From: Anastrepha obliqua
Lineage: Eukaryota > Arthropoda > Insecta > Diptera > Tephritidae
Length of the DNA stretch: 64,000 bases
Direction: 5' to 3'
NCBI RefSeq assembly: GCF_027943255.1
Contig: NC_072895.1
Location: forward strand, 23,100,001-23,164,000
Below the pieces are notes generated by a model. It saw only the letters and a program-made list of their open reading frames with translations. It made no database searches and was not told the DNA's origin. Positions 11,288-22,304 of the stretch are shown here, one piece after another; positions within the stretch are counted from its first letter, which is position 1; every line of letters starts with the position of its first letter. Both the position numbers and the translations under genes were made by a program.

Positions 11288-13159
11288 TTGCACCAATCAA
11301 GAAGAAGAAGCTGCTTTAAGTTTTTCCTGAACTTTGAGTGATTATTTATTTCTTTTTATTAATCTAGCAAATAAAAAGCGTCTACAGTTAGACATCTTTT
11401 ACTACTAACTTACAAAACTTACATTTTTCATATTGACGTGCAGGTCTCCCACTACTGAGTTGTAATGGAAAGAAAGGTTGTTGAAGAAAAAGTTGAGAAC
11501 CAACACAGCAACACATCAACATTCCTGCCATGAGAATTCAAAAATGTGGAATTAAAGACTTCAGGGTGCCATTGTTTTCTCTGTTTGCTCAAGTGATAAG
11601 TTTTATTTATCAGAACTTATTCTTTTTTTTTGTTTTTGTTTGGTTTTGCCCCGCAAAAAAGTTTGAAAATTCATTCATTTGTAAAAATTGCACAAATTTT
11701 TAGCAACTCAATTACATACCAGTCGATGAAATTCAATTTTAAATACCAATATAACGCACTCAGGCATTCGGCATCAATGAAATGGCAAAATTTCACATAT
11801 TCTACGTTTGGTATGCACTACCACACACACACACACATACATACATAGGCGAATCGTAGAAGTGTACAAATAGACTGATTTATTTTGCCGAGCACCTGAG
11901 TATACAAGTGAGTGTATATACAACATACATGCATACATACATACATACATACACACTTACAAATGTTAGTCTATGCATGAGCGCATACACACACTCACAC
12001 CCAGTAACGTACAGTGGCGATTGCCACATTTGCAGTTGATTGAATTCGTAATGTAACCAAATTATTTTCACTTGACCACCTTTTCAATTTCCGTGAACAA
12101 AAATGTTCGTTGCGGTATTTCTCGTGGGCGAACAAGCGAGCGGAGTTGATGCGGGGCAGGTACATAGTTGGTGATCTGAGGGGCGGTTAGTAGGTGAGTG
12201 CTGAGTGAGGTTATGCCGAGTGTAGGTGGGCATTGTGTAAACTGTAATGAAATTTACCACACGACTAGACAATCGAATGCACTCGCTTGGAAATGTATTG
12301 AATTAGGGGATAGTTGTTAGATGGCATCTGGTTGGCACTTTTTCGCTTGTTTTTTCTAGTTTTTTCTTTTTTTTCTTTGTTTTTCTTGCGCTTTTTTCAA
12401 TTTCGGTATTTGAGGGGAATGGCAAGGATGTGATTTTTGCTTTTGTTTGAAGAGGAAACTGAATGAAAGGAGGAAAAACATGATATCGGCAAAAAAAGAG
12501 AAGAAATGAATTGCAAGTGAGGAGACAATGAATATAGAAGTAAAACTGGTACATTTTTTGCCTCTAATTTGTATTAAGAATTAGGGAAATTTCAGTAAAA
12601 AGTTTACGAAAAAGTGGCATCCAATTTAATTTGGCTGTAATTGGCAAAATCAAAAATGTATAAAAGTTTTTTTTATTGTTATTTTTTAATTATTTTTATC
12701 TGTAACAGAGGCAATGAACTCAAATTTTTGATATTTGAAAATAATGCAAATTATAAAAATAAGGTGAAATGCAAATTTCGTCACATTTAATAACTTTTTG
12801 CATCACGTGCATTAATATTCCCGGCATTAGGTTTCCATTTTATTTCTCTATATGGTTAAAATATGCTTACCTGTATGTAATCCAACCCTTTTAAAAAAAA
12901 AACATTAAAAAATAAATAATTGGCGTGCACACTCCTGTTAGGTGTTTGGCTGAACTTCAGATTTTAAAATTTCGTTAAGTAAAAATGGCATAAAACCTTA
13001 GGTAAGGTTGGTGGGCACACTTGGACGAAGAAAAAACGGTTTCGTTCTTTGTGGTGCCATTATGAAGAAGGTGAGGTGAAAGAGGAAGACCAATGGCATG
13101 TATGGATAGGGCGGCGGGAGGTGGTGCTAGGATGGTTAGGAGGGTGTGTTTGGAGTGTG
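11288..13159. other. No gene seen; microsatellite-rich unique DNA
   Basis: CA runs lie at 11821-11840 and CATA runs at 11926-11957. A purine/pyrimidine-skewed block spans 12340-12550. Open frames here at 11774-12071 and 12303-12554 (-) derive largely from these simple sequences. Confidence 0.5.
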
Positions 13160-13898
13160 GATTACGAACGATGACTGCGCTGCGTTTCCGTCAACAGCTT
13201 TGTGCTGTTGATGAAATTCATCATATTTTTAATGTCAGCGCCAGCTATATCAGCAGGCGTAGCAAAGAAGTAAGAGCCAAGATGCCTGGATCTTAGCCAC
13301 GCCAGAGCAGAGCAGCTAAGGAAAAGGTGCTGAGATGATTTCACCTCATCCTCCATACATCCGTCGCAAAAAGGACTTGAGGTAATTCCAAGTCTCACAG
13401 CATGCATTCCTCGCGCTTAGTGACCTGTGATAAAACCCACGAGATTCGAGAACTGATACTTTGTCAACCGCAAAAGCTCGTCCCCGGTCCACACGTGGCC
13501 AAAAGGATTTTGCGACCTTACAAGCTTGTGTACTTGCCCAACGCTCGCTGAGTTGGAGCGAAGCCCATCTTTCCAGGAGCAGATGCAGGTAGTAAGGAAG
13601 ATCCCAATTCTCTCTTTTCGCGGGGAGATCAGCTCACATGTCCCATGTGTGGCCAGCTCATCCACCTTACAGCTTCCCGCAATGTCGCTATGACCTCCTG
13701 GTCCTAGGTTCCTACCCAGATGAGGCTAATGTCAAAGAATTCGAACGTAGTCGAAAGTGTGGTCAAGCATTCCCTGACCAGTTTCGAATGCACCATCACT
13801 GACCCGAGGGCCGCTTGGCTGTCGGAGTAAATATTTACTTTCCTGACTGTTAGTACGCATTTGAGCAGCCAATCAGCTGCGTCCTTGATTGCGGCTAC
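13160..13898 (-). pseudogene. LINE family A, downstream part: RNase H second half and zinc knuckle
   Basis: The minus strand begins directly after the Transib target duplication with VAAIKDAADWLLK, continues with VNIYSDSQAAL (RNase H Asp) and FDISLIWVG (start of the terminal His/Asp block). It then reads FSNLVGFITGH, a stop, and HAVRLGITSSPFCDGCMEDE followed by HLFLSCSALA, a Cys-Cys-His-Cys knuckle. It is the continuation of the element at 15979-17065. Together they form a 3' part of an I/LOA-like LINE running RT, RNase H, zinc knuckle. At least two frame breaks plus the Transib insertion inactivate it. Confidence 0.88.
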
Positions 13899-13903
13899 CT
13901 CTG
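13899..13903. repeat. Transib target-site duplication, left copy (CTCTG)
   Basis: Five bases CTCTG directly flank the left terminus; the same five follow the right terminus at 15979-15983. A 5-bp duplication is the known Transib size. Confidence 0.9.
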
Positions 13904-13918
13904 CATAGTGGTCCCGCC
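13904..13918 (+). repeat. Transib terminal inverted repeat, left
   Basis: CATAGTGGTCCCGCC. The heptamer is CATAGTG, one base off CACAGTG. Similarity to the other end continues loosely (GCGTAGG against ATAGGAC). Confidence 0.9.
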
Positions 13919-14267
13919 GCGTAGGAAGAGCGGTCATAAGAACTTTTGGCATGATAAATGACTTTTTAGTACGTTTTTAAGTTGAGAAATGTTTTTATTT
14001 GTTAAAAAAACATTAAGACATATAAAAAGTAATATATATATAATAAGATTATATATAAGATATAATAATTATAATATATAATAAAGTAATATATAATTAA
14101 TATAAAAAGTCAAAGGAAAGTTAGGTACACACATTTTTTATATAACATTTTTTTGTTTCGTTTAAAGTTTTGCATAAATCTTAAATTATAAACAATAATA
14201 GAAAAAAACCTTAAATTCCGAAAGGATGAGCATAAAGTATACTTTAATACCAGTTAACTTAGTCTTA

Positions 14268-15300
14268 TTATATTATCAAGCCTAATTGTTCTCTAAACTC
14301 CCTCTGAACAAATTCCTTTCTCTTAGCTAAATGCGCTTTTCCCTCAGATGAACGTGCTTGCCACCTTTTAAATTCGATTCTATAAGAAAAATGAATAAAG
14401 TATTCAAAAAATCTAATCCAAGAATGCAGGGGTGATAAACCAAATTCAAATCTACTGGAGTTTACTTGTTTGTTTCTACACTTTTCTAAGTCATCCATTT
14501 CTTTAGGTGTCGCACCACAAATATAACATTTACTCGTAGATGAGTCACTAAAGAATGACTTACTTTATAACTATGGTTATCAATTTTAACAACAGTCGGA
14601 GTCAAGTCACTAATAGCTTTTTTAAAATACTCTTCTTCTTGAACACAAAGAGCTTTAGTTTCTTTAGCAAATTGAAAACGCATAGGCCGACAAAACCTTG
14701 TGGACGATGGGCGAGGGTTTTTCCAAGTTATCTTATCTGGGTCAGAGGTAATCGATTTACAAATTAATTTCAAGGGTACATAAGATGTAACAATTAAACT
14801 TCCATCTTCCGTTCTCGGATCAGAAAAACTTTGCTTGTATTCGCTATGTCCAGTGCTGCCATCGAAATCCCATTTACTTACTAATTCATACTCAGGGCAA
14901 CTTGATTCAGATATATTTACCAATGCTGGTTTTTGAGATTCGAGAATTCGAGAGCATATGTGGTGCAACAAACATTGTAAATTAATTTCGGCAGATGATT
15001 CTGTAACGCCAATTCCTGTTGGGTAACACCGTTTTTTTGCGTTAAGAACTTTTTTATAAGATGGTAAAGCGTTAGGCAATTTTGAATGAATAAAGTCTCT
15101 TAATAACAAATTAACCAGTTAACCAATTACTGTACTTGGCAATCAGCCTTGTTTTTGATCTTTGCACTTTTTTTCAGTATCGAGAAATCCGTGAACAGAT
15201 CCAAGAAACACGATTTTCAACGTCTTCTAAGGTTAAATTCTCAGAGTTTGGTAAAGCTTGAATTATGTTCTTCAGTACGTGGCGACATCTATCAACATCA
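14268..15300 (-). pseudogene. Transib transposase remnant (RAG1-core relative)
   Basis: The minus strand carries a 207-residue open segment (15109-14486) with KWDFDGSTGHSEYKQSF, the block that holds the first catalytic Asp. It continues with VPLKLICKS, then WKNPRPSSTRFCRPMRFQF. After a frame change near 14555, CYICGATPKEM supplies the CxxC pair, and FGLSPLHSWIRFFEYFIHF follows (about 14440-14385). All are Transib-specific blocks. The frame stops at LGLII, 14268-14276. The NDGNTARRFF-type block with the second Asp and the distal block with the catalytic Glu are not found. Upstream, VDRCRHVLKN (about 15285) and ENLTLEDVENRV may be N-terminal sequence, followed by stops. The protein would cut DNA next to the terminal heptamer in an intact copy; this one cannot. 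Confidence 0.85.
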
Positions 15301-15963
15301 TTTTTAATGCTATTGTAACATAACCACGTGTCCAGAATATGCATGCGCGTAAATTAACACTTCAAATTTACACCTAAAACAAAAAAAATCTTTATCAGCA
15401 ATCTTGGTAGAATCACATTTTTCAAAATCCTACACATAGGTACAGATTAGACCCTATATCAAGCGCAGTCGCAGGTCATCGCAGCTGGAAATTATTTTTC
15501 CTTAAAGAGGATATACGTAAGAATATTTTAATGTGTATTTTATTTGTGCAGATTCGTACGAACTTAGTTAAAACTTTACAAACTTCTTATAAAAAAAAAA
15601 TAAACGGCACATTTTAAAGTACGTACTTCGTACGGTCTGAAAACCTATTAAATAATAATTAAAAAAGATAACAAAACGTTCAACATGTCGTACATACCTT
15701 CAACTTGAATTTCCATTGTACAACAGGTCATAAACACAGTAGTTCTTAGAAAAATAACACTTCCCGGAACTGCGTAAGTACGGAGCGGAGACCACGCTAA
15801 CTATCACTTTTCAAATTCTCTTACTTTGGAGGCACAATTATAAGTGAATTGTTTGTGCAGTTGAAATTTCTTTTATACTCTAAGTTACTATGACTAATGA
15901 GCTAACATTTAGATAAATATTGTTGCATAATTTTAACATGACTATTTTCATCCAATGTCCTAT

Positions 15964-15978
15964 GGCGGAACCACTGTG
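15964..15978 (-). repeat. Transib terminal inverted repeat, right
   Basis: Read on the minus strand it is CACAGTGGTTCCGCC, starting with a perfect CACAGTG heptamer. It directly abuts the CTCTG duplication. Confidence 0.9.
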
Positions 15979-15983
15979 CTCTG
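15979..15983. repeat. Transib target-site duplication, right copy (CTCTG)
   Basis: CTCTG, identical to 13899-13903. On the coding strand of the host LINE it reads CAGAG, part of the codons for Gln-Pro-Glu. Confidence 0.9.
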
Positions 15984-17065
15984 GCTGGAACACACTGCAG
16001 TGGTCCGGTAACCTGAATTTGAGTCTGATGGGAAGCTCTTCGCAAAAAACTTCTCCGCCAACCTTTCCTTCCATCTTCGATCCATCCGTCAACAAGTTCA
16101 TCAGACCCTGTCACCAAGTGTAGCCCCCCCGTCCCCTCTTCCCTTGATGGAATATAAGTGGAGAAGGTTTCGGTTGGACTAAGCGAGGGTATACACTGAT
16201 CCGTTGACAGGGGGATAAACTCGAAGTTTCTAGGGATGCTTGAGTGCCCATAAGTGAGGTTGAGCTTATAGCCCGAGCCCCTCAGTCTAATTGCGGTACG
16301 TGTAGTGGCAATTCTGCCTGTGGGGTCTACGGGTACCACATTTAACAATGCGTTGAGCACCAGAGTAGGAGTCGTTCGAAACGCCCCACTGATTCCAATA
16401 AGTGTCGACCTCTGAACTCTCTCCAGCTTCCTAACCAATATCGTCCTCTCTAGTGAGTTCCATTAGACCATGACTCCATATAAAAAGATAGGCTTGACAA
16501 TAGTATTATATAGCCAAAAAACAACTCTAGACGAAAGGCCCCATCTTTTGCGAATTGCGCCCTTGCACCCATACAAGGCGATTGATGCCTTCCTCACTCT
16601 TTCCTCAATATTGGGCGCTCATGTAAGCTTGCTGTCAAGGATAATACCTAGTTACCTCACCTTGTCAGAAAGCATCAGAGGAGCGTCCCCTAGTGAGAGA
16701 AGTTGAGCTTTGGGTATTTTATATTTCCTCGTAAATAAAACGAGCTCCGTCTTAAGAGGATTCGCCGATAGGCCGCAATCCGTTGCCCATCTAACAATTG
16801 CGTTCAGATATTCCTGCATCAAGTTGTACAGAGTATCCACAAATTTTCCTCTAACAATTAGTGCCACGTCATCCGCGTAGGCAATTACCCTGCAGCCCCC
16901 TTCACCAGCTCCTCCAACAGGTCATTTAAAACAACAACCCAGAGGAGTGGTAATAGAACACCACCTTGCGGAGTGCCTCTACCCACCTGCGCGGTGGATA
17001 GAGATGCCGCCCCAACGTCCCAATTCGTCTGTTAAGTACCCCAAGGGAGCGGAATCCTTCGTGAG
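15984..17065 (-). pseudogene. LINE family A, upstream part: RT palm/thumb and start of RNase H
   Basis: Reading on the minus strand from 17065, the blocks are a GRWGGISIHRA-type strand before the catalytic region, then VIAYADDVALIV (YADD active site, about 16890-16865). Next is CGLSANPLKTELVLFTRKYK (about 16780-16720), KRWGL and FWLYNTIVKP (about 16540-16490), then RGSGYKLNLTYGHSSIP (about 16290-16235). FRLPDHCSVFQPE ends at the Transib junction. The RT copies RNA into DNA and the following RNase H removes the template. Several frameshifts break the frame. The copy is 5' truncated near 17065, and the rest of the element is at 13160-13898. Confidence 0.9.
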
Positions 17066-18165
17066 TACTAGCCCACACTATTAAACTTTTTTCTTGTTTT
17101 TTTTTTTCTTTTATTAACTTCACAAGTATTTGTTACTCTAATAATTTCGTATGGATATATTTTTTGGTTATGTTTCACTCATGAAATATAAAATGTGTTT
17201 TTAAGAAGTTGTCCTTAAAGCCTTGTACTTTGATTTCTTTTTAAAGTACATTTGAATTCTAGAAAAAACCTTTTTTCATTACTTTTATCGCAGAGCCATA
17301 TTTTCTTAATTTAGAAAATTGCTAGTCTTTCGAACTTCTCAAATTGCAAACCCTTAAATCTTATCTAGTATTTCACATTTATCATAATTTTTTTGGTAAC
17401 CTCGGTCTTCTAAAGGCAACTAGCAACTGCTGCCTTAATTTCGTCTTTTGAATTAAAATCTTAGCGAATTTCATTTTCCTCCACTTGCAAATCCACAAGC
17501 AAATAACGCAAGAATGCAGCAATGCAAACGCGCTTCATTTATTTCCCAGGCGAGTCAGGGAACTCGTATATTTTTTAAATATTTCGCACCGGTTGAGTAC
17601 ACCCGACCTCGTTCGAACAACTTTTCGCGCAAAAGTCAATGCACGTCAATTTTTCACCGGCTTCTCCCAACCGGCTTCTCTACTCAACTGCTGTTCTCTG
17701 TTAAATCCCCTTCGAAGGTATTCGTCAGTCTGTCGGTTCGTCTTTTCCGTTCATTTTTATTTACTGCCATCTCCTGTCAATTTTACCGTCACAGATGTCA
17801 CTGGTCGTCTTTTCGACATTCTGAGTGCATTTCATTTAACATGGCACTGTCAGGAGTTTCCACTAGCCACCCACCTGCTTTGCCCACAACAATCCATATT
17901 TTTTATTTTATTATTTTCCCTTCAAATATCTTCTCATTCTTCCTAAGCAAGCAACCATCACTAACGTGCGACAGGATATTAAAAATTGCAATGATGCATT
18001 ATGAGAAATGAGAAATGAGGTGGACCACTTTCGCACAAGCAACTGCACAGACTTAGCTTCATATGCACGACAACACATATGTACATACATACATAATATG
18101 GTACCACATAGATGCAGACATATCATGCAGTGAAATATACTGGTTTATGACTGCCTTACTACCAG
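17066..18165. other. Host-like unique DNA with two overlapping open frames
   Basis: Two + strand frames, 17485-17946 (153 residues) and 17514-18011 (165 residues), overlap almost completely. Both are rich in Ser, Phe and Leu, which a C/T-rich strand gives by chance. Neither has a recognisable motif. A CATA run sits at about 18075-18095. I do not call a gene. Confidence 0.4.
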
Positions 18166-18169
18166 TTTG

Positions 18170-19060
18170 CCTTGTCACTCAAGTAGTTTGATTTTTAACT
18201 TTCTGTTTTTCAATGCCATATATCGACCTTCGGATCTTCTTGTTGGAATAATTCGGTCCTGGATAGTGATTGCGAAACCTTCTGTTTCAGAAAATAGTTT
18301 TCCTCTTTTCAACCATAAAGTGGATAATTGTGCGGCTATCCATTCCATTTTGAGATCATGGGGATGAGTACCGTATTGTTTTTGCCTTCCATGCTGCGAT
18401 CATTTCTGCTGGGGACTTAACTCCCTCAGGTACTTGGAAATCCTGTTCCATCAGACTTAGCGGGGTAAAGCCATTATCTGCCATAGGGTAGGCTTTAAAT
18501 AGATAGGACTCGCTGCTAAGGAAATATTTTCGTAGCTTCGACGTTTGCGAAAAGTGTAGACGCGCTATAATAATGATTCCTCTCCCACCAACGTTTCGAG
18601 GAAGCGATATTCTTTCCACAGCTCTTTGAGGGTAATGGCTTTGGAACTTTGTAAAAGTGGTTCGTATCTGCGTTTCGATCCGAGGGATATCTGTCTGAGA
18701 CCATTTTATTACTCCAAATGAGTAAGTCAAAAGAGGTATGGCCCGGCTATTAATTGCCTTGCATTTATTTTCACTGTTCAAACTCGTTTTTATATAGCTT
18801 TCAGTCGTGCCTCACATTTGTTAATAAAGCTTTGCTGTACTAGCGTGTGGTTGATTCCTTTAAGTTGCAGAGTTCCTAAATATTTAAAGATTCGCTGCTT
18901 TGCAAGTTGTCTATAGTAATATTTTGATCTACTGCGTAGTTTTCTTCGGTTTCTTCAAGCTGACCTCTAATCAGATGTATTATTTTGCACTTATCTGCTC
19001 CAAATTCCATCCCCATTCGAGTGCATCTTTTGTCAGAAGGTTACTCGAAAAAAATAACAA
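18170..19060 (-). pseudogene. LINE of the R2/R4 type: RT thumb to C-terminus
   Basis: Minus-strand blocks in order are KCKIIHLIRGQLEE (about 19000), KYLGTLQLKGINHTLVQQSF (about 18870-18820), and a 141-residue open frame at 18781-18356. That frame has PLLTYSFGVIKWSQTDI, then ERISLPRNVGGRGIIII, then a stretch ending AAWKAKTIRYSSP. A further segment with AITIQDRIIPTRR lies at about 18280-18240. The YxFGVIxW and LPRxxGGRGI pair is typical of R2/R4-like LINEs. The element at 34990-37333 belongs to the same group. Clade assignment is from memory of motif style. Confidence 0.75.
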
Positions 19061-19068
19061 TTTTGGCA

Positions 19069-19270
19069 TTAAGCAACGGTTGCAATCAATTGTTCTGTCG
19101 ACGTTAGTGGGTAGGCCGGTTTCGGCAAACAAAAAATTTTTAGCGGGGTAGTCGGAAATGCCTTTAAACTTCTCTCAATTGTAATATGATAAGGTTTACA
19201 CATATTTTTTTTTGTAGTGGCCGGATAGAGCCCACAAATAGGTAGTGCGTAGTTCATCTTTGAAAGCATT
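19069..19270 (-). pseudogene. LINE fragment: RT thumb
   Basis: A 66-residue minus frame reads MLSKMNYALPICGLYPATTK, then YHITIERSLKAFPTTPLK. This matches the LINE thumb block in which 'L..inYalPiyG' is followed by 'RslrAFptSP'. It is a short orphan between two other LINE remnants. Confidence 0.55.
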
Positions 19271-19329
19271 AAAACGAAGGTGACTTTTCTTGGACGAAAG
19301 GCAGGTATTTTATTGATCTCTCGACGAAC

Positions 19330-19720
19330 AAAACTAACACTTTACAAGGCTCGGATATGGTGTCCTAACGTATGACCCAGAGGCATGGACGATGACAATA
19401 TCCGCTGAGACGTCGCTTGGAGTGTTTGAGAGAAAGATTTTCGCACAAGATTTTTGGACATTTGCACGGTGGTGACGGCGAATATCACAGCCGATGGAAC
19501 GATGAGTTGTATGAGCTTTACGACGAAATAGACTTAGCGCAGCGAATAAAAATCCAGCGGCTTCTTTGGCAGGGTCAACTCGTTCGAATGGACACAAACC
19601 CTCCGGTTCTGAAAATATTCGATGCGAAACCAGCTGGCGGAAGAGGAAGGCCTCATCTATGTTGAAAAGATCAGGTGGTCCAGGACTTGGCTTCACTTGG
19701 TGTGTCCAACTGACGACGTT
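19330..19720 (+). pseudogene. RTE-like LINE fragment: C-terminal domain
   Basis: The + strand shows a degraded VLTYDPEAWTM block near 19350-19390. An 82-residue frame at 19417-19665 follows with WNDELYELYDEIDLAQRIKI, RMDTNPPVLKIFDAKPAGG and GRGRPHLC. The same order appears in the better copy at 56690-58170 (WNDELHELYDDIDIAQRIKI, FDAVPAGG). The end 'GGRGRP' is the usual basic tail of this LINE group. Frames shift several times upstream. Confidence 0.8.
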
Positions 19721-19859
19721 TAGCACGAGAAAGAAACGATAGGAGAAGGAGAAAATTACTTCTTTGAGGAGCAAAGGGCCTATAAAAGCTCCTCCAACGT
19801 ACTCGGTTAGATGCTATAATCCTTGCCTTACCCCAGCTAGTGTTTATGAAAGATAGGTT

Positions 19860-20326
19860 ATACAGGATGGATCTTTTTCATGTGTTTTTTGGCCGGCCGC
19901 GGCTTCTGTTTCCCTGAGGATCTCAATCTACGGTCATTTTGGGGATGCTGTGAGACTTGTTTTCTCAGAGCGCGGCGTATCCGTTTCCATTTCCTGCTTG
20001 CTAACTGGCGTAAGATAGGCTCATCATTCGTTTGTCTGCAGATTTCTTCATTACTTGTTATGTTGGGCCAGAATACTCTGCACATTATCCGGAAACATTT
20101 GTTGCTGAAGCATTGAAATTTCTGAAAATTAGCTATAGTGCCGCCCAGGTAGCAGAAGCTATCAACGAATTCGACTTCTTGGCCATCTAACATTACGTGG
20201 TTATTGTTTGGGTCGTTAATTCTCAGAGCCTTGGTTTTTGTGACGGTTACTTCCATCTTGACTTTGCGTGTCACTGTTACTAGTTCATCCGCCTTGGCCT
20301 GCATATCGAAAAACTGCGCTTGCTCA
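19860..20326 (-). pseudogene. LINE family B: RT thumb joined to C-terminal tail
   Basis: A 148-residue minus frame (20304-19858) reads MQAKADELVTVTRKVKMEV, TKTKALRIN, LDGQEVEFVDSFCYLGGTIA and CFSNKCFRIMCRVFWPNITS. Then come REC-type basic residues ending GKQKPRPAKKHMKK. The join from YLGGTIA to the NKCFRIMCRVFWPN block lacks the normal intervening thumb sequence, so this copy has an internal deletion. Its upstream end stops at the TTAA where the MITE at 20331 begins. It shares blocks with 2110-2363. Confidence 0.75.
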
Positions 20327-21085
20327 TTAAGGGGGGAGCCTGCTTTTGAGGCTTCAAAAAACTAATTTTCTTTTTGCTAAATGTCTTCCCAAACTATTTA
20401 TGAATGTGTCCTCAAAATTTCAGAAGCAAATTCCAAATATTTTCGTAGTTACAGAAGAAATTGTGAGCAAGCGTCGAGCAGGTATACGAGCGGATTTTGT
20501 ATTATATATACATACAAAAAACTTTGACGCGCGATTTCTCGGGTTTTTATTTTTACGATTTGTCCTAATTGGCGGGAAAGATTGGGAAAAAGTTAAACGT
20601 CCTATCGAAACGAGATAACATTAATTGTACTCGTATTCGGAATTAAATTATCTTCTAGTTGAGCCTAAAAAATCTTAAGAAAGTTACCACTTTTTAAACA
20701 ATCTAAAGTGAATTTGTTTTTCCAAATAAATGAATTTTTTTTTATTAGCGAAAAATGTTGAATTTCTCACTTTTTGTTTAATTTTGTTGGTTTAACTAGA
20801 AGCTATACTATAGTAAAATAAAAAAATTTGGGTTTTTGGTTTTAGATGAAAATTGCGACCTGCATCTTTTCCGCCGCAAGACACATGCACACTCGAGGCG
20901 CCTCGGCAAAACGCTTGTACCAGGCATAATATGACATATATTTTAATGGACAAATTTAAGAAGACTGCTGAAATATATAACAATAATATCTGAAAGTTTC
21001 GTTTCAATCGAATATTTCTTTCCTTCCCAAAAAAATCCACGAAAAATCGATTTTTTGAAGCCTCTAAAGCAGGCTCCCCCCTTAA
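20327..21085. mobile_element. TTAA-flanked MITE 2 (piggyBac-like), 751 bp plus TTAA sites
   Basis: The element proper is 20331-21081. The left end begins GGGGGGAGCCTGCTTTTGAG and the right end, reverse complemented, begins GGGGGGAGCCTGCTTTAGAG. The inverted match runs about 30 bases with one or two differences. TTAA lies directly outside both ends (20327-20330 and 21082-21085). A 90-residue + frame at 20346-20618 has no transposase motif. The inner right end holds the cgattttttgaag block shared with other members of the group. Confidence 0.85.
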
Positions 21086-22300
21086 AAATACACATCTAAC
21101 TGATCCCTTAGCAACTGGTACAATTTTTGTTACCCTCGAACTAGCATGACTTCCCTCAGCAAAAGCCAGCTCATAAGCTCATGCATGTTTGCTGAGTAGT
21201 GTGATTTCTCACTGCAGAATGTGCGAACTCATATAAATATTGCCACTTCCGGCACGTCGCTACGAGCCACGCCAAATAAATCGCGGAAGCAAAAGTCCAC
21301 ATTTCTAAGCTTGCGATTACTCTCGATTTTCATTTCTGTGAAGAGTTTTATGCATTTAAATATTTTTGTATTTATTTGGGCTTAGGGTTTTTTGAAAATG
21401 CCGTCATTAAACGGCCAGCTCGTGCACTTAAGCATACAAATATATTTATGCAAACGAATGCTCCGATAACTCATTGCTGTAATATTTCTTGATTTCCATA
21501 CGAAAATATACTTACAAAACTTTAGCGCAGAAATTTGACATATTTCCCATGAAAGATGAAAAACCGTGAGTGCATGGCCTTTATTTGTTTGTTTGTGTCT
21601 CTTAACTGAGTAAGTTTGCACAAGGCGAGTGCGATGCAATTGTGGAAATCCGACCATCCTTGTTTACATTAAGCCAAAAGGCATTCGAAGCGATACGAAG
21701 TGATACGCAGTTCTTGATTTAAATTCGTTCGATTGGACTTCTGGAAAATTATAGAAGCAAAGAAAAAAAGTATATAAAGTGAAAGATGAAATTAAAAACT
21801 ATTATTAAAGGATTAAGTAATAATGCATTGTAAATGCCATTCACGAAAGAAGCGGAATGTTCAAGTGCAGATGCGTATGCTGTCCGTATAGAGAATGCAT
21901 TGTGGGCATAATTTCGTTAAGTGCAGCGATTGCTGGCTTTTGGTAATCTTGGCTGAAAGCATTCAAAAGTTATGCGAGTATTTTTGTTGGCAACCTATGA
22001 GTGCATTCACTTCCGAACAAATGAAATATTAAATAAAATACTGAGATATCTGGTTTAAAGAATAATTCGACATGAAGGTATTATCGGCTCAATTTTGTAT
22101 AGAAACAAGAACTTAAGTGCTAAATTCAGACCGCACCGAGCCTTACATACCCGTGTTTTAGTCAAATTTATTTTGGGATGGCCGCTAATTTTTGGAGTCA
22201 TAGAAACTTTTAAGCAATTTTATAGCTGGAAGTAAAGCCTGTAGCCCCAGCTGACAGGCGAACGGAAGTTTAGTCTTAACATAAAAAAATGGGAGTGGTT
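21086..22300. other. No gene seen; unique DNA
   Basis: I see no element ends or coding motif. A 91-residue minus frame (21382-21657) has no recognisable domain. Confidence 0.5.
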
Positions 22301-22304
22301 TTAC

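Larger units (their letters stand above)
13904..15978 (-). mobile_element. Transib DNA transposon, 2075 bp, internally decayed
   Basis: The borders are set three ways. First, the outer ends are inverted repeats: CATAGTGGTCCCGCC on the + strand at the left and CACAGTGGTTCCGCC on the minus strand at the right, 13 of 15 identical. Second, CTCTG is duplicated on both sides. Third, removing the element plus one duplication restores the RNase H frame of the host LINE (CSVFQPE then VAAIKDAA). The right terminus begins with CACAGTG, the same heptamer as vertebrate V(D)J signal sequences, as known for Transib, the family from which RAG1 descends. The coding part inside (14274-15300) is transposase remnant. 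Autonomous Transib elements are usually longer, and the end of the transposase is missing. Confidence 0.92.

Noticed and set aside
11774..12071. Minus frames with CMYVCMYVC repeats
   Set aside because: Encoded by CATA and CA microsatellites, not by a gene.
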